In this document: piece by piece, positions 55,058 to 63,971 of the stretch
Layout: each line of letters opens with the position of its first letter
Numbering within the stretch: the stretch's first letter is position 1
Source of the DNA: Clostridium brassicae
Lineage (GTDB): Bacteria > Bacillota > Clostridia > Clostridiales > Clostridiaceae
Direction of reading: 5' to 3'
Length of the DNA stretch: 64,000 bases
Assembly: GCF_026738875.1 (NCBI RefSeq)
Contig: NZ_JAPQFJ010000013.1
Location: 62,001 to 126,000, forward strand
Made by a program: the position numbers and the translations under genes
Notes under the pieces: generated by a model
The model's database searches: none
What the model saw: the letters and a program-made list of their open reading frames with translations, nothing else
Told to the model about the DNA's origin: nothing

Positions 55058-56008
55058 ATGAATAATTTAAAAACAAAAAAAATACTATCTGTGTTTGCTG
55101 CATTGATTTCCGCCGTTCTGCTAATCTCCTATTTTAGAGCTAATGATACTTATAAGCTAAATTCTCCAGCGGAGAATAAGCAGTCAACAGCTGATAAAAA
55201 TTCTAATATTAAATATGAAAACTACAAACCTGTAAAAGAAGTAGAAAAAATAGAACAGAAATCAGAATTTCTTGAGGAGGATAATAGCAATGTCTCTAAT
55301 GTTGATAAAAATATAAAAAAACAGGAGACATTATCAAAACGAGATTTGAATGCAGCAACAGTTAAAATACCTGTATTAATGTACCATTCAATAAATGTTA
55401 AAAGTAGAAATAATTTAATAATTACACCACAAGAGTTTGATAAGCAGATTAAATGGTTAAAGGATAATGGATTTACTCCTTTATTTTTAGATGAAATATA
55501 TTCAATGATTACTACAGGTAAAAATATACCTTTTAAGTCTGTTGCATTAACTTTCGATGATGGTTACGTTGATAATTATACTGAGGCCTATCCGATATTA
55601 AAGAAATATAAATTTAAAGCTACTATATTTTTGATATCTGATACAATTGGTCAACCTTATGCCCTTAAGGAAAATCAAATTAGAGAGATGTATGATAATA
55701 ATATAGACTTCCAGAGCCATACGGCTTCACATTACGAATTAAGTGGTCTTTCATATCAAAAGCAATTGAATGAATTAATACGGTCTAAAGAGGCTATAAG
55801 CAAATTATTGAATAAAAACGTAGATTTCATATGTTATCCTTCAGGAAAGTATAATGCGGATACTATAAAAGCATGTAAATCTGCAGGATATAAAATGGGT
55901 TTTACCACTAAACCTGGGTATGCTAAACAATCGGATGGATTATATACACTAACTAGAGTGAGGATGTTCCCTGGCATGTCAATGCAGGGATTAAATATTA
56001 GAAAGTAG
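55058..56008 (+). CDS. Polysaccharide deacetylase (NodB domain), membrane-anchored
   Basis: A 316-residue extracytoplasmic deacetylase, probably acting on peptidoglycan or another surface glycan. An N-terminal signal anchor lies at residues 8-25, then a disordered charged linker to about residue 95. The NodB domain follows: IPVLMYHSI, the metal-binding LTFDDGYVDN, FQSHTASH with the metal histidines and CYPSGKYN. The C-terminal LTRVRMFPGMSM is typical of clostridial members. The start is ATG, preceded by GGGGTGATA. It stands alone, with a 233-base empty AT-rich gap before the next gene. Confidence 0.9.
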   Translation: MNNLKTKKILSVFAALISAVLLISYFRANDTYKLNSPAENKQSTADKNSNIKYENYKPVKEVEKIEQKSEFLEEDNSNVSNVDKNIKKQETLSKRDLNAATVKIPVLMYHSINVKSRNNLIITPQEFDKQIKWLKDNGFTPLFLDEIYSMITTGKNIPFKSVALTFDDGYVDNYTEAYPILKKYKFKATIFLISDTIGQPYALKENQIREMYDNNIDFQSHTASHYELSGLSYQKQLNELIRSKEAISKLLNKNVDFICYPSGKYNADTIKACKSAGYKMGFTTKPGYAKQSDGLYTLTRVRMFPGMSMQGLNIRK

Positions 56009-56241
56009 GTTTGCCGAGCATAATCATCATAAAATTAGGATATTTTTGTAAATTTAAATCATTAAATTAAAATATATTCTAAAATTAGGAAAAAATTAAT
56101 AAAAAATTTATGAATACAGAAAAAAACATCAAAAAATGAAGGAATTTTAATATTTTTATTGAATATTAACTAAGCAATTCATTTATTACTATAATCTTAC
56201 ATAATATTACATATTAAAACAAGAAATATGGAGGGGCAAAT

Positions 56242-58535
56242 ATGAAAAACATCAAAAAATTTAAATTAAATCTTATGGGAAAATTAACTGGTTATTTTCT
56301 TGCTTTAATCATTATACCCGTAATAGTTTTAGGTTATTTCTCTTACGATGGTGCAAAAAAATCTTTACAAACAGAAGCGGAAAGTAAAATAAAAATCACT
56401 TTAGATTCTGCTGTAAACGATTTGAATATGAAAACATCACAAATAAAAGAACAAGTAAATTTAATAGCCAATTTGTCACAAATAGAATCATTTTTAGAGA
56501 GTTACAATATTGGCAAAGTAGAGGCTACTGTAGAAGGAAATGTTAAAAAGTTAATATTAGATTATCAGAAATCCGCTTCAGATATGACTTCGGGAATTTT
56601 TCTTGCGGATAATAAAGGGAATATTATACTAGATTCAAATAATAGTAAGGGAATAAATATATTAGATAGAGATTATTTTAAAGAAAGTATTTCTGGCAAT
56701 CCAACTTGGAGTGGAGTTCTCACATCTAAGGTGTCTAATAAACCAGAAATAAATTATAGTTGTCCTATAAAAAGTCAAGATGGCAAAGTAAAAGGGGTTA
56801 TTGTTGCAAGTATAAAATTTGAGTCTATAACTAATTTATTGGCACAAGTAAAATCAGGCGAATCAGGGTATGCTTTTATGGTGGATGAAAACGGTTTAGT
56901 TTTATATCATCCTGATAAAGATAAGATATTAAAAGAAAATATGGTAGAGACTTATAAAGATAATTCAGGATTAACTAATATATTAAAATCAATGTTGGCA
57001 GATAAAGAGGGAGATGGAGTTTATGAGTATTCTGGAGTAGAAAAATATGTGGCATATAAGCCTTTCGAAAGTTGGTCTGTGGCTATAAATATTCCAGTTA
57101 AAGAATATATGGTAGGGGCCATAAATATTAGAAATAAAACTATAGCTATTTCAATAATTGCAATCATAATCGGTGCATTAGTTGCAATTGTAGTATCTAA
57201 AAAAATCACTAATCCAATTAAAAGTCTTATGGTATTAATGGGCAAAGCAAAAGAAGGAGACCTAACTGTTAGAAGTGAAATTAAATTAGATGATGAAATA
57301 GGACAGTTATCAAATAGTTTTAATGCTATGTTAGCAGGTCAACAAAATGCAGTAATAGAGGTGTTAAGTACTGCAAAAGATGTTGAGGCATCTTCAAAAA
57401 TTGTTGGAGAATCAGCTTCAGAAATGGCAGCAGCAGCAGAAAATCAAAGCTCCTCATCAGAGGAATTAACTGCTACTATTAATGAGATGAGTACATCTAT
57501 TGTTGAGGCTTCAGAAAGTATTTCTAGTATTTCTGAAAATGTTAATAATATTTCATGTTCTACTGGTGAAATGAGTAAAAGTTCTACTGAAATGTCTAAG
57601 AAGGTAGAAGAAACGGCGGCAATGATGATTGAAGTTACAAAGTCTTTACAGGAGATGGATGCTTCTATAGAGATGGTAGCAAGTAACTCTAGCAAAGCAA
57701 ATGATGAAGCGTTAAAAACTGAGGACTTAGCTAAAGAAGGAAGAGTTAAGTTATTGTAAACAGTACTATTAAAGAAATGGATAATGTAATTTATGTAGTA
57801 GATAATTTGACAGAAGTGATAAAAGGCTTGGGAAATGTAGCAGTTCAAATTGGAGATATTATTGAAGTTATTGATGATATAGCTGAACAAACAAACCTTT
57901 TGGCGCTAAATGCATCTATTGAAGCTGCTAGAGCTGGAGAGCATGGGAAAGGATTTGCAGTGGTGGCTGGAGCTGTTGGTAGTTTGGCTGAAAAATCCGG
58001 AGAAGCTACAAAGGATATTACAAAATTGATTAAACAAATTCAGCAGGAAGTAAAATATGCTATTGCTACTACTGAAAATGGGGCTAATCAAGTAGGAAAG
58101 GGAGTTAATTTAGTAAAAGATACAGGTAATTCCTTGGATAACATATTTGAAGCTATTAAAAAGACTACTGAATCAATAAATGAAATTGCTAAAATTACAT
58201 TGGAACAATCTAAATTTAGCAAATCTATAATGAATTCCATTGAAAAAGTAAATGAATTAAGCATACAAGCTTCAGCATTGGTGGAAGAACAATCTGCATC
58301 AGCAGGTGAGATGGCGTTAGAAGTTGAAAGAGTTAATGGTTTAATTCAACAATTAGCAAGTGTGTCAGAAGAACAATCATCAAGTAGTGAGGAAATATTA
58401 GCAACATCAGAAAATGTAAGCGATTCAGCAAGTGAAGTTGCTACAGGTGCGGAGGAATTGTCAACTACAGCAGATAATATGGCTAATAGAGCGAATAAAT
58501 TAATTGAGACAGTATCTATCTTTAAGATTGAATAA
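56242..58535 (+). pseudogene. Methyl-accepting chemotaxis protein broken by a single-base frameshift
   Basis: The first part (56242-57759) encodes an N-terminal membrane span, a double-Cache-type sensor (about 35-285), a second span (about 295-318), a HAMP domain and the first methylation helix, then hits TAA at 57757. The second part continues one frame away from about 57750 to 58535 with the signalling hairpin (AEQTNLLALNASIEAARAGE) and second methylation helix. Adding one A in TTAAGTT (57746-57752) would restore an open frame reading GRVKVIVNSTIKEM across the join. So the gene is a recent pseudogene, or the sequence has one missing base. It precedes cheW and cheA. Confidence 0.9.
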
Positions 58536-58552
58536 TTATGGAGGAAGTATTG

Positions 58553-58978
58553 ATGGATGAAAAACAATATGTAGTTTTTAGTCTTAAGGATGAGGAATAT
58601 GCTATAGATATAATGCAAATATATGAAGTTGATAGGTTAAAGGAAATAAAAATAACAGCTATTCCAAGAGTACCAAATTACATAGAAGGCATAATAAATT
58701 TGAGAGGGGAAGTTGTACCTATAATAAATTTAAGAAAACGATTAGGATTAGAGGAAAAGGCGATAGATAAGCAATCTAGGATAATTATTATAAGAATTGA
58801 GGGGAAGGCAATTGGTATTTTAGTGGATAGTATAGATAATGTTATATCTTTTGTAGAAGAGGAATTATATGATCCACCAGAAGAAGTTAAAAATAATTGT
58901 GAATACATAAAAAAGGTTGGAGACAAAGGTAATAGGTTAATATTTATTTTGGACGTGTACAGTATATTAACAAGTTAA
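58553..58978 (+). CDS. cheW: Chemotaxis coupling protein CheW
   Basis: A 141-residue coupling protein linking chemoreceptors to CheA. It has the CheW fold with YVVFSLKDEEYAIDIMQIYE, NYIEGIINLRGEVVPIINLR and VDSIDNVI. The ATG at 58553 is chosen because GGAGG lies seven bases upstream; an ATG at 58538 lies before that site. It follows the broken MCP by 17 bases and precedes cheA. Confidence 0.95.
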   Translation: MDEKQYVVFSLKDEEYAIDIMQIYEVDRLKEIKITAIPRVPNYIEGIINLRGEVVPIINLRKRLGLEEKAIDKQSRIIIIRIEGKAIGILVDSIDNVISFVEEELYDPPEEVKNNCEYIKKVGDKGNRLIFILDVYSILTS

Positions 58979-59031
58979 ATACCTTAAAGGTCATAAATTA
59001 TTTTGACTAATAGGGAGGTAATTTTAATAAT

Positions 59032-61086
59032 ATGAATAATTTTGACGTAGATGACATTTGTATGAATATGTTTTTACAGGAAACAAAAGAGCAAATAGAA
59101 AAAATGGAAGAGGATTGCATTTACTTGGAGGGTTCTGATTATAGTGATGAAATTATTAATAGAATTTTCAGAATGGCACATTCTCTGAAAGGTTCCTCGG
59201 CTACTATAGGATTTGTAGAAATATCTAATTTAGCTCACAATGTTGAAAGTCTGTTAGACAAAATAAGATCAAAGGATGTATTGATAGATGATAGTGTAAC
59301 TGATGTATTACTTCAGAGTATTGATGTTTTAAAAAATATGCATTGGTGTATAAGTCAGGGACAATCATGTGATGTAGATACAAAATCTTTGATAGATAAC
59401 ATGAAGAAAATTATAGACAACAATGTCCATAAGAATACTAATTCAACTAATGCTGAAGATGTGGTAAAAGAAGATGGAGGTTTTGAAGTTGATAATGAAA
59501 AGCTTCCTGTAAGCGAAGAAGAATACGTTTTATGCGATAAGGTGGATTCTAAGTTTGATGTATATAAAGTGAAGATAGCAATGGATAAAAATATTAAAAT
59601 GAAATCTGTAAAAGGTTTTATGATAGAGAGTGCTTTATGCCGTATTAGTGACATTGTAAAGATTGAACCAGCAGATTTTGAAGAGGTCTCAGAAGAAACT
59701 TATGATGGAATACTAAGTGCAATTATTGCTACAACAAAGAGTTATGAGGAAATACATAAAAATATTATTGCTGTTTCTGAAATAGATAATGTTTATATTA
59801 AGAATATTAGATCAAAAGTGTGTAGTAATAGTGAGGTAAATGTTAAGAAAAATTCCCAGGTAGAGAATAAACATAAAAAGCATGAAGCTTCCACTATAAG
59901 AATGGATGTAAATAAAATAGATAAGTTGCTGAATTTAGTTGGAGAATTTATTATAGACAAGGAAGCATTAAGTCAGATAGCACAAGAATTAAAAAGAAAA
60001 TATAAAAAAGAACCTTTAGCGGGCAAGTTGTGGAATTTAATTTCTCATATAAATTATATAAGTGAGGATTTGCAAGAAACAGTTATGTCCACTAGGATGC
60101 TTCCTTTAGAGAATATATTTAGTAGATTTCCAAGGATGGTTAGGGATTTGTCTAAAAAATGTAATAAAAAAATAGAGTTTATAGTTGAAGGGCAACATAC
60201 GGAGATTGATAGAGGAATTATAGAAGAGCTCATTGATCCCATAACACATATAATAAGAAATGCTATAGATCATGGAATTGAATCTCCTGATGAAAGGAAG
60301 GAAAAAGGAAAAAAAGAATTGGCCACATTGAAATTGAGTGCAAGGCATTTAGAAAATAATGTGGTAATTGAAATTGAGGATGATGGTAGGGGAATTTCTG
60401 TAGATAAAATAAGAAAAAAAGTGATTCAGAAAAAATTAGCCACTGAAGAGGAGTTAAATACTTTACAAGACAAGGATGTAATAAAATATATATTTGAAGC
60501 AGGGTTTTCTACTGTAGATAATGTAAGCGATATTTCAGGTAGAGGTGTAGGACTTGATGTGGTAAAATCAAATATTGGAAATTTGAATGGGCTAATTGAT
60601 ATAAATACAAAAGAAGGTATAGGAACAAAATTTATTATTAAGCTTCCATTAACATTAGCAATAATACAAGCATTGCTTATTGAAGAGGATAAGTATATAT
60701 TCGCAATACCAATTACATCGATAATAGAGACTGTTAGATTGAAAGGCAAGGAAATTGAAGAAAAGATACATAAAGTAAATAATATTGAGGTGTATAAGTG
60801 GAGAGATGAAATTATTCCAGTAATTAGAATTGGAAGGTATTTCAAGGTGTACAAAGACGAAATAGAGGATAAGATGTTTCTTGTTATAGTAGGGTATGCT
60901 GAAAAAAGGGTTGCTTTTGTGGTTAATAAATTATTAGGGGAGAGAGAGATTGTTATAAAATCTATAGGAGAATTTAGTGGAGAAAATAAATTGATGGGTT
61001 CCTTAAAAGGGATTTCAGGGGTAAGTATATTGGGTGATGGGAGTTTTGCTCAAGTAATTGATGTTTCTTCAATAATAAAAGGATGA
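59032..61086 (+). CDS. cheA: Chemotaxis histidine kinase CheA
   Basis: A 684-residue histidine kinase that phosphorylates CheY. N-terminal HPt domain with the phosphoacceptor His50 in RMAHSLKGSSATIGF, a P2-like region (about 165-260), dimerisation domain near 300 (RMDVNKIDKLLNLVGEF), the ATPase domain with RNAIDHGIESP, DDGRGIS and SGRGVGLDVVKSN, and a C-terminal CheW-like domain. Its GGGAGG site is 13 bases from the ATG, a long spacing. Confidence 0.96.
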   Translation: MNNFDVDDICMNMFLQETKEQIEKMEEDCIYLEGSDYSDEIINRIFRMAHSLKGSSATIGFVEISNLAHNVESLLDKIRSKDVLIDDSVTDVLLQSIDVLKNMHWCISQGQSCDVDTKSLIDNMKKIIDNNVHKNTNSTNAEDVVKEDGGFEVDNEKLPVSEEEYVLCDKVDSKFDVYKVKIAMDKNIKMKSVKGFMIESALCRISDIVKIEPADFEEVSEETYDGILSAIIATTKSYEEIHKNIIAVSEIDNVYIKNIRSKVCSNSEVNVKKNSQVENKHKKHEASTIRMDVNKIDKLLNLVGEFIIDKEALSQIAQELKRKYKKEPLAGKLWNLISHINYISEDLQETVMSTRMLPLENIFSRFPRMVRDLSKKCNKKIEFIVEGQHTEIDRGIIEELIDPITHIIRNAIDHGIESPDERKEKGKKELATLKLSARHLENNVVIEIEDDGRGISVDKIRKKVIQKKLATEEELNTLQDKDVIKYIFEAGFSTVDNVSDISGRGVGLDVVKSNIGNLNGLIDINTKEGIGTKFIIKLPLTLAIIQALLIEEDKYIFAIPITSIIETVRLKGKEIEEKIHKVNNIEVYKWRDEIIPVIRIGRYFKVYKDEIEDKMFLVIVGYAEKRVAFVVNKLLGEREIVIKSIGEFSGENKLMGSLKGISGVSILGDGSFAQVIDVSSIIKG

Positions 61087-61194
61087 AAAAGGTGTGCTTT
61101 TAAATAGGAAATGCTTTGTAGTGCAATTATGTCTTTGTGATAATATTTAATATTATTTAAAATAAAAAATGTAACACGAAAGGAGAACTTATTT

Positions 61195-61560
61195 ATGCGT
61201 GTATTAATAGTAGATGATTCTGAATTTATGAGGCTTTCAATTAAAAAGGTATTAGATGAGAATAATATAGAGGTTATTGGAGAAGCTAAAGATGGTGTTG
61301 AAGCTGTTAATAAGTACAAGTTATTAAAGCCGTCTTTAGTGACAATGGATTTAACTATGCCCAAAATGGAAGGAGAAAATGCTATAAAAGAGATAATAAG
61401 CTATGATCCAGATGCAAAAATTATTGTGTGTTCAGCTATGGGTCAAGAAACAAGAGTTATGCGTGCAATTAAATCTGGTGCTAAGACATTTATAGTTAAA
61501 CCATTAAATGCAGAAAGATTATTAGATGAAATACAGAGAATAAAAAGTGGAGAACTTTAA
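61195..61560 (+). CDS. cheY: CheY-type response regulator
   Basis: A 121-residue single receiver domain. The acidic pocket is Asp7 and Asp8 (IVDDSE), the phosphorylated Asp52 is in TMDLTMPKMEGE, and the conserved lysine is in FIVKPL near residue 101. It is the output of the adjacent CheA. No cheR, cheB, cheC or cheD gene is in this cluster. GGAGAAC precedes the ATG. Confidence 0.95.
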   Translation: MRVLIVDDSEFMRLSIKKVLDENNIEVIGEAKDGVEAVNKYKLLKPSLVTMDLTMPKMEGENAIKEIISYDPDAKIIVCSAMGQETRVMRAIKSGAKTFIVKPLNAERLLDEIQRIKSGEL

Positions 61561-61632
61561 ATTGGATTAAAATAGAAGGATAAGTTAAAACTCTCTGTAA
61601 AAATTTAAAGAAATTAAATGAATTTTTTATTA

Positions 61633-61673
61633 AAGGGTAGACAAACCTTATAAAATGAGATTTGTCTACCCTT
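61633..61673. terminator. Terminator after cheY
   Basis: AAGGGTAGACAAA pairs with TTTGTCTACCCTT perfectly (13 bp) and separates cheY from the convergent gene at 61708. Confidence 0.8.
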
Positions 61674-61707
61674 GTTTATTTTTTAGATAATAAGAGTTAA
61701 ACTATTT

Positions 61708-62148
61708 TTATTCTACAAGATTTAAACCATCTATGGATTTTAGTCTGTTAATTAAAATAGGATCTTCAGTAAGAAGATAACCCTCATATTCATGGGCAGT
61801 ATTTATAAGCCAAGCTTCTCCATTTTTAATAAAAGATAAATCTTCTGGAAAATTAGGTTGAGTCCATTCATAAAGGGAATTTGATATAGATTTAATAATT
61901 TTTTTTGCATTATCATTAGTTTTATAATAGTATACATAGGCTGTTTGTCCCAATAGTTCAGTTCCTACCCATTCAGATTCTTCCTTCATTTCAATTAACG
62001 AATCTTGTAACATATTTATAATATTGAATACACTTTGATTACAATCCATGTCTTTACGTATAACTAGTATAAAAGTATCACAAACATCAAATGCTATGTC
62101 TAATAAATTATAATATGCTTTATTTTTAGGATTTGTTTGTATAAACAT
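61708..62148 (-). CDS. Hypothetical protein
   Basis: A 146-residue acidic soluble protein I do not recognise. No membrane span or signal peptide. It contains an aromatic-rich middle (GQTAYVYYYKTND) and a C-terminal EAWLINTAHEYEGYL segment. It is on the opposite strand to the chemotaxis genes. AGAGGAATAAA precedes the ATG on the minus strand. Codon use is like its neighbours, so it is probably a real gene. Confidence 0.65.
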   Translation of the reverse strand: MFIQTNPKNKAYYNLLDIAFDVCDTFILVIRKDMDCNQSVFNIINMLQDSLIEMKEESEWVGTELLGQTAYVYYYKTNDNAKKIIKSISNSLYEWTQPNFPEDLSFIKNGEAWLINTAHEYEGYLLTEDPILINRLKSIDGLNLVE

Positions 62149-62394
62149 TAGTTTTATTCCTCTCTTCTTTGGGATAATCTTTTATATTAACTTCCAAGAA
62201 ATTTTTGTGAATTATTTTTAATAAATCAGTTACGTTATTATTATCAAATCTTCTTACACATAAAATGCTCCATATCTTTATAGTTTCATTCAATTATATA
62301 GATATTATTGCATATTTTAAGTATTTATACAAAATTATATCTATTTATCATTTTTTTATAAATATTTAATTATTATTATTTTAATAATTAGGTT

Positions 62395-62423
62395 TTGACT
62401 TAGAGTAATATAATTGCTATAAT
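62395..62423 (+). promoter_or_regulatory. Promoter of the hydrogenase-like/ABC operon
   Basis: TTGACT (62395-62400), exactly 17 bases, TATAAT (62418-62423). The region 62149-62390 before it is AT-rich and empty. The leader to the first gene is about 145 bases. Confidence 0.85.
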
Positions 62424-62441
62424 GTAAAACACGGGCGTAAA

Positions 62442-62460
62442 TGATATTGATTCTCAATTA
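62442..62460 (+). promoter_or_regulatory. Possible Fur box
   Basis: TGATATTGATTCTCAATTA lies about 12-30 bases after the predicted start, a repressing position. It resembles the iron-regulator Fur site (13 of 19 positions to the classical GATAATGATAATCATTATC by eye, in the best register). The match is suggestive only. Confidence 0.45.
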
Positions 62461-62575
62461 TTACCTGGCTGTTATAAACATAGTATGAACAGTTTTATAT
62501 GTTGAATAAGATAACCTACAAAATATTTTATAAAAGAATTAATAAACATTACAAATAAAAGATTGGAAAGTTGGA

Positions 62576-63214
62576 ATGAGCATGAATTATATTTGGATAA
62601 ACCCAGTAGTTAAAGCTATGTATTTTGATAAATTAGAGGATTTGGTAAGAGAACTAGAAAATAAGGGATATAAAGTTGTAGAACCTCCAAGTCAAGTAGA
62701 AATAGTAAAAGATAAATTTAAACACACATGTATAAAAGAAGGAAAGATAGTACTTGATACAAGATGTCCAGCTGCTATTGAATATATAAAAGAAAATCTA
62801 AAAAACGATGATTTTTATATACCTAATATAGAACCTATATTAATTCACAGTGCCAGAGTGCTGTATAATATATACATAAGGGATAATAAAGAGAATGCAC
62901 TTATTATAACTACTCCATGCAGTTCACTAAGAAACATGGGAAACTACATATTCAAAGAGGAGAAAAAATGTGGAGTTGCTTTTAAAACTTGGAATGATAT
63001 ATGCAAAAAATTAGATATAAAAAAAGAAGAGAAGTGCAGTATATCTCCTATACCTCTTGGGTTTTTTAGAGATTTAAATTTGAATGTTTTAGAAGTAAGT
63101 GGACAACAAAAAGTATTAAAAGCAGTAAAAAACGCAGTAGAGAGTAATGAGGATATCAATCTTGTAGAAATACTACTGTGTGAAGGAGGATGCAATGCGG
63201 GAGATGGCGTATAA
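62576..63214 (+). CDS. Stand-alone [FeFe]-hydrogenase H-cluster-like domain protein
   Basis: A 212-residue protein resembling a shrunken [FeFe]-hydrogenase catalytic domain. The four cysteines that hold the H-cluster 4Fe-4S unit have counterparts in order: Cys64 (DTRCPAAIEYI, hydrogenase TSCCPxW), Cys115 (TTPCSSLRN, MPCxxKxxE), Cys202 and Cys206 (LLCEGGCNAGDG, MACPGGCxNGGG). The proton-shuttle cysteine beside Cys64 is Arg63, and the PCxxK lysine is replaced, so hydrogenase activity is unlikely. No ferredoxin domain or membrane span. It overlaps the ABC permease by 20 bases, the permease ribosome binding site lying in the CEGGC codons. A role as an iron-sulfur sensor or carrier is inference. 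Confidence 0.75.
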   Translation: MSMNYIWINPVVKAMYFDKLEDLVRELENKGYKVVEPPSQVEIVKDKFKHTCIKEGKIVLDTRCPAAIEYIKENLKNDDFYIPNIEPILIHSARVLYNIYIRDNKENALIITTPCSSLRNMGNYIFKEEKKCGVAFKTWNDICKKLDIKKEEKCSISPIPLGFFRDLNLNVLEVSGQQKVLKAVKNAVESNEDINLVEILLCEGGCNAGDGV

Positions 63215-63971
63215 GTTAAAAGGATATATAGTTGTTGTATTAATAATTATTATATGGTGTATTGGTAGTGTGAATAATTATTGGAGTGGATACATATTAC
63301 CTTCACCAGAAACTGTTTTAGGGACTTTTATTAGTCTTGTAAGTTCAGGAACTTTATTTAAGCATATAGGACAAAGTTTAATAAGAATTTTATTAGGGTT
63401 CTTTATAACATTGATTTTAGGAATACCTTTGGGAATACTATTTGGAGTAAATAAAAAAATATATGTTTATTTTAAGCCAATATTAGAATTTATAAGACAT
63501 ACTCCTCCTTTAGCTTTAGTGCCAATGCTCATTTTATGGTTTGGTATAGGAGAAAAATCCAAAATAATAATAATAGTTTTAGCTTCATTCTTTCCTGTAT
63601 TTTTAAATACCATAAAAGGGGTTGAAGGTTGTGATAAGAAGTTAATAGAAGTAGGAAAAGTTTTTAATTTAACTAAAAGACAGATATTTTTTAAGATAGT
63701 AATACCATCAGCTTTACCCAATATATTAGTTGGAATGAAGCTGGGTATAGGATATAGTTGGAGAGCTATAATAGGAGCAGAAATGGTAGCAGCATCTTCT
63801 GGATTGGGATATCTTATTTTAGATGGACAACAACTTTCTAGATCCGATGTTGTAGTTGTAGGTATTTTATCAATAGGGATATTAGGAAGCTTAATGGATT
63901 ATATATTTTCAATTTTAGTGAAAAAGATTAATGTTTGGAGACTAGAGGTAGATGCTAATGAAGGGGTATAG
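63195..63971 (+). CDS. NitT/TauT-type ABC transporter permease
   Basis: A 258-residue membrane protein with about six spans, of the SsuC/TauC/NrtB group. The start is ATG 63195 after GGAGGATGCA; an upstream in-frame ATG lies within that site. YILPSPETVLGTF is the typical periplasmic-face start, GIPLGILFG and the EAA-like loop GCDKKLIEVGKVFNLTKRQI are followed by GAEMVAASSGLGYLI. Usual substrates of the family are sulfonates, nitrate or thiamine precursors; the substrate here is unknown. It overlaps the ATPase gene by 14 bases. Confidence 0.93.
   Translation: MREMAYKLKGYIVVVLIIIIWCIGSVNNYWSGYILPSPETVLGTFISLVSSGTLFKHIGQSLIRILLGFFITLILGIPLGILFGVNKKIYVYFKPILEFIRHTPPLALVPMLILWFGIGEKSKIIIIVLASFFPVFLNTIKGVEGCDKKLIEVGKVFNLTKRQIFFKIVIPSALPNILVGMKLGIGYSWRAIIGAEMVAASSGLGYLILDGQQLSRSDVVVVGILSIGILGSLMDYIFSILVKKINVWRLEVDANEGV

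Noticed and set aside
57742-57780. Programmed ribosomal frameshift in the chemoreceptor
   Set aside because: No slippery heptamer or downstream stimulatory structure is visible, and a single missing A explains the break more simply.
57444-57890. A 148-codon minus-strand frame across the chemoreceptor frameshift
   Set aside because: It mirrors the low-complexity methylation helices and has no homology or start signal; it does not explain the frameshift.
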